From Spirochaetales bacterium (GTDB taxonomy: Bacteria; Spirochaetota; Spirochaetia; DTKZ01): a stretch of DNA of 5,215 nt. The number at the start of each line of letters is the position of its first letter. The stretch's first letter is position 1. The notes beneath the pieces are model-generated. The model was not told the DNA's origin and made no database searches. It saw only the letters and a program-made list of their open reading frames with translations. The stretch covers positions 1-5,215 of the forward strand of contig JAISQU010000319.1 in assembly GCA_031274005.1 (NCBI GenBank), written 5' to 3'. The position numbers and the translations under genes are program-made. Shown here in pieces: positions 4,985 through 5,215 of this stretch.

Positions 4985-5215
4985 CTATATTTCCAACTGA
5001 ACCAGATGCCCTTCCCGTTTTTCAGCGAGATAAAGATCATACGCATACGCCGCGCTTTGCAGGTATAGCCCGGTCTCATAATCCCTAAGTTTCTCAAACA
5101 CCGCTGAATGATAAAACTGATTCATCGCCTCATCCACCGGCGCCCCGGTATCTTCAATAATGAAACCGATAATATCCCTGGTAATATACCCCGCCAGATA
5201 TTGCTTTTTAGTCAT
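4985..5215 (-). CDS. Small soluble protein of unknown function, possibly toxin-antitoxin associated
   Basis: A 76-aa reading frame whose ATG (5213-5215) is the last codon of the window, so its ribosome binding site, and any longer form, cannot be seen. It has no signal peptide or membrane segment. The sequence is helical and aromatic-rich: EDTGAPVDEAMNQFYHS (21-37), then KLRDYETGLYLQSAAYAYDLYL (42-63). The 'eAm..FY.S..f.kL.d.eTGLY.qS..yvydl' pattern recalls small proteins I associate with DUF3791/DUF3990-type toxin-antitoxin operons, but this is from memory and unverified. The upstream gene is outside the window; downstream, the barrel gene has its own promoter candidate. It could equally be an unrelated orphan. 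Confidence 0.65.
   Translation of the reverse strand: MTKKQYLAGYITRDIIGFIIEDTGAPVDEAMNQFYHSAVFEKLRDYETGLYLQSAAYAYDLYLAEKREGHLVQLEI

Overview
The window most resembles a host-associated spirochaete of the genus Treponema (termite-gut type). This is inferred from protein style only: short 'LGAQ'/'LSAQ' secretion signals, a FecR-like N-terminus, a choice-of-anchor-Q-like C-terminus and an outer-membrane barrel of a kind I associate with these treponemes. No rRNA or other phylogenetic marker is present. Base composition is mosaic: the core genes are intermediate, the 2773-3461 pair is AT-richer, and 4000-4900 is very GC-rich.

Region 1 (15-2651, minus strand) is a two-gene operon. A PLP-dependent threonine synthase (thrC) is followed after a short gap by an MscS-type mechanosensitive channel with its own Shine-Dalgarno. 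thrC has no visible ribosome binding site, and a promoter-like -10 lies so close to its ATG that the message may be leaderless.

Region 2 (2652-3461) has a short divergent promoter region and then a plus-strand gene pair with an ATGA start/stop overlap. The pair is a small DUF5678-like protein and a cytoplasmic retroviral-type aspartic protease with an Asp-Thr-Gly active site. This translationally coupled protease/partner module is the best candidate here for a poorly described system.

Region 3 (3462-3897) has no gene. It holds two near-identical copies (about 183 and 188 bp) of a non-coding element, flanked and joined by a REP-like imperfect palindrome present four times. Each copy contains a long imperfect hairpin that ends in a T tract when read on the minus strand, so it can act as a terminator for the genes to its right.

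Region 4 (3898-4905, minus strand) has two short genes in an operon. One is an outer-membrane beta-barrel protein that looks internally shortened. The other is a 100-residue chimera: a signal peptide and FecR-like start joined to the C-terminal tail of a beta-helix/choice-of-anchor-Q-type surface protein. Together they look like a surface-protein locus collapsed by in-frame deletions next to a repeat array.

Region 5 (4985-5215, minus strand) is a small soluble protein whose ATG is the last codon of the window. It may belong to a toxin-antitoxin-associated family, but that is tentative.
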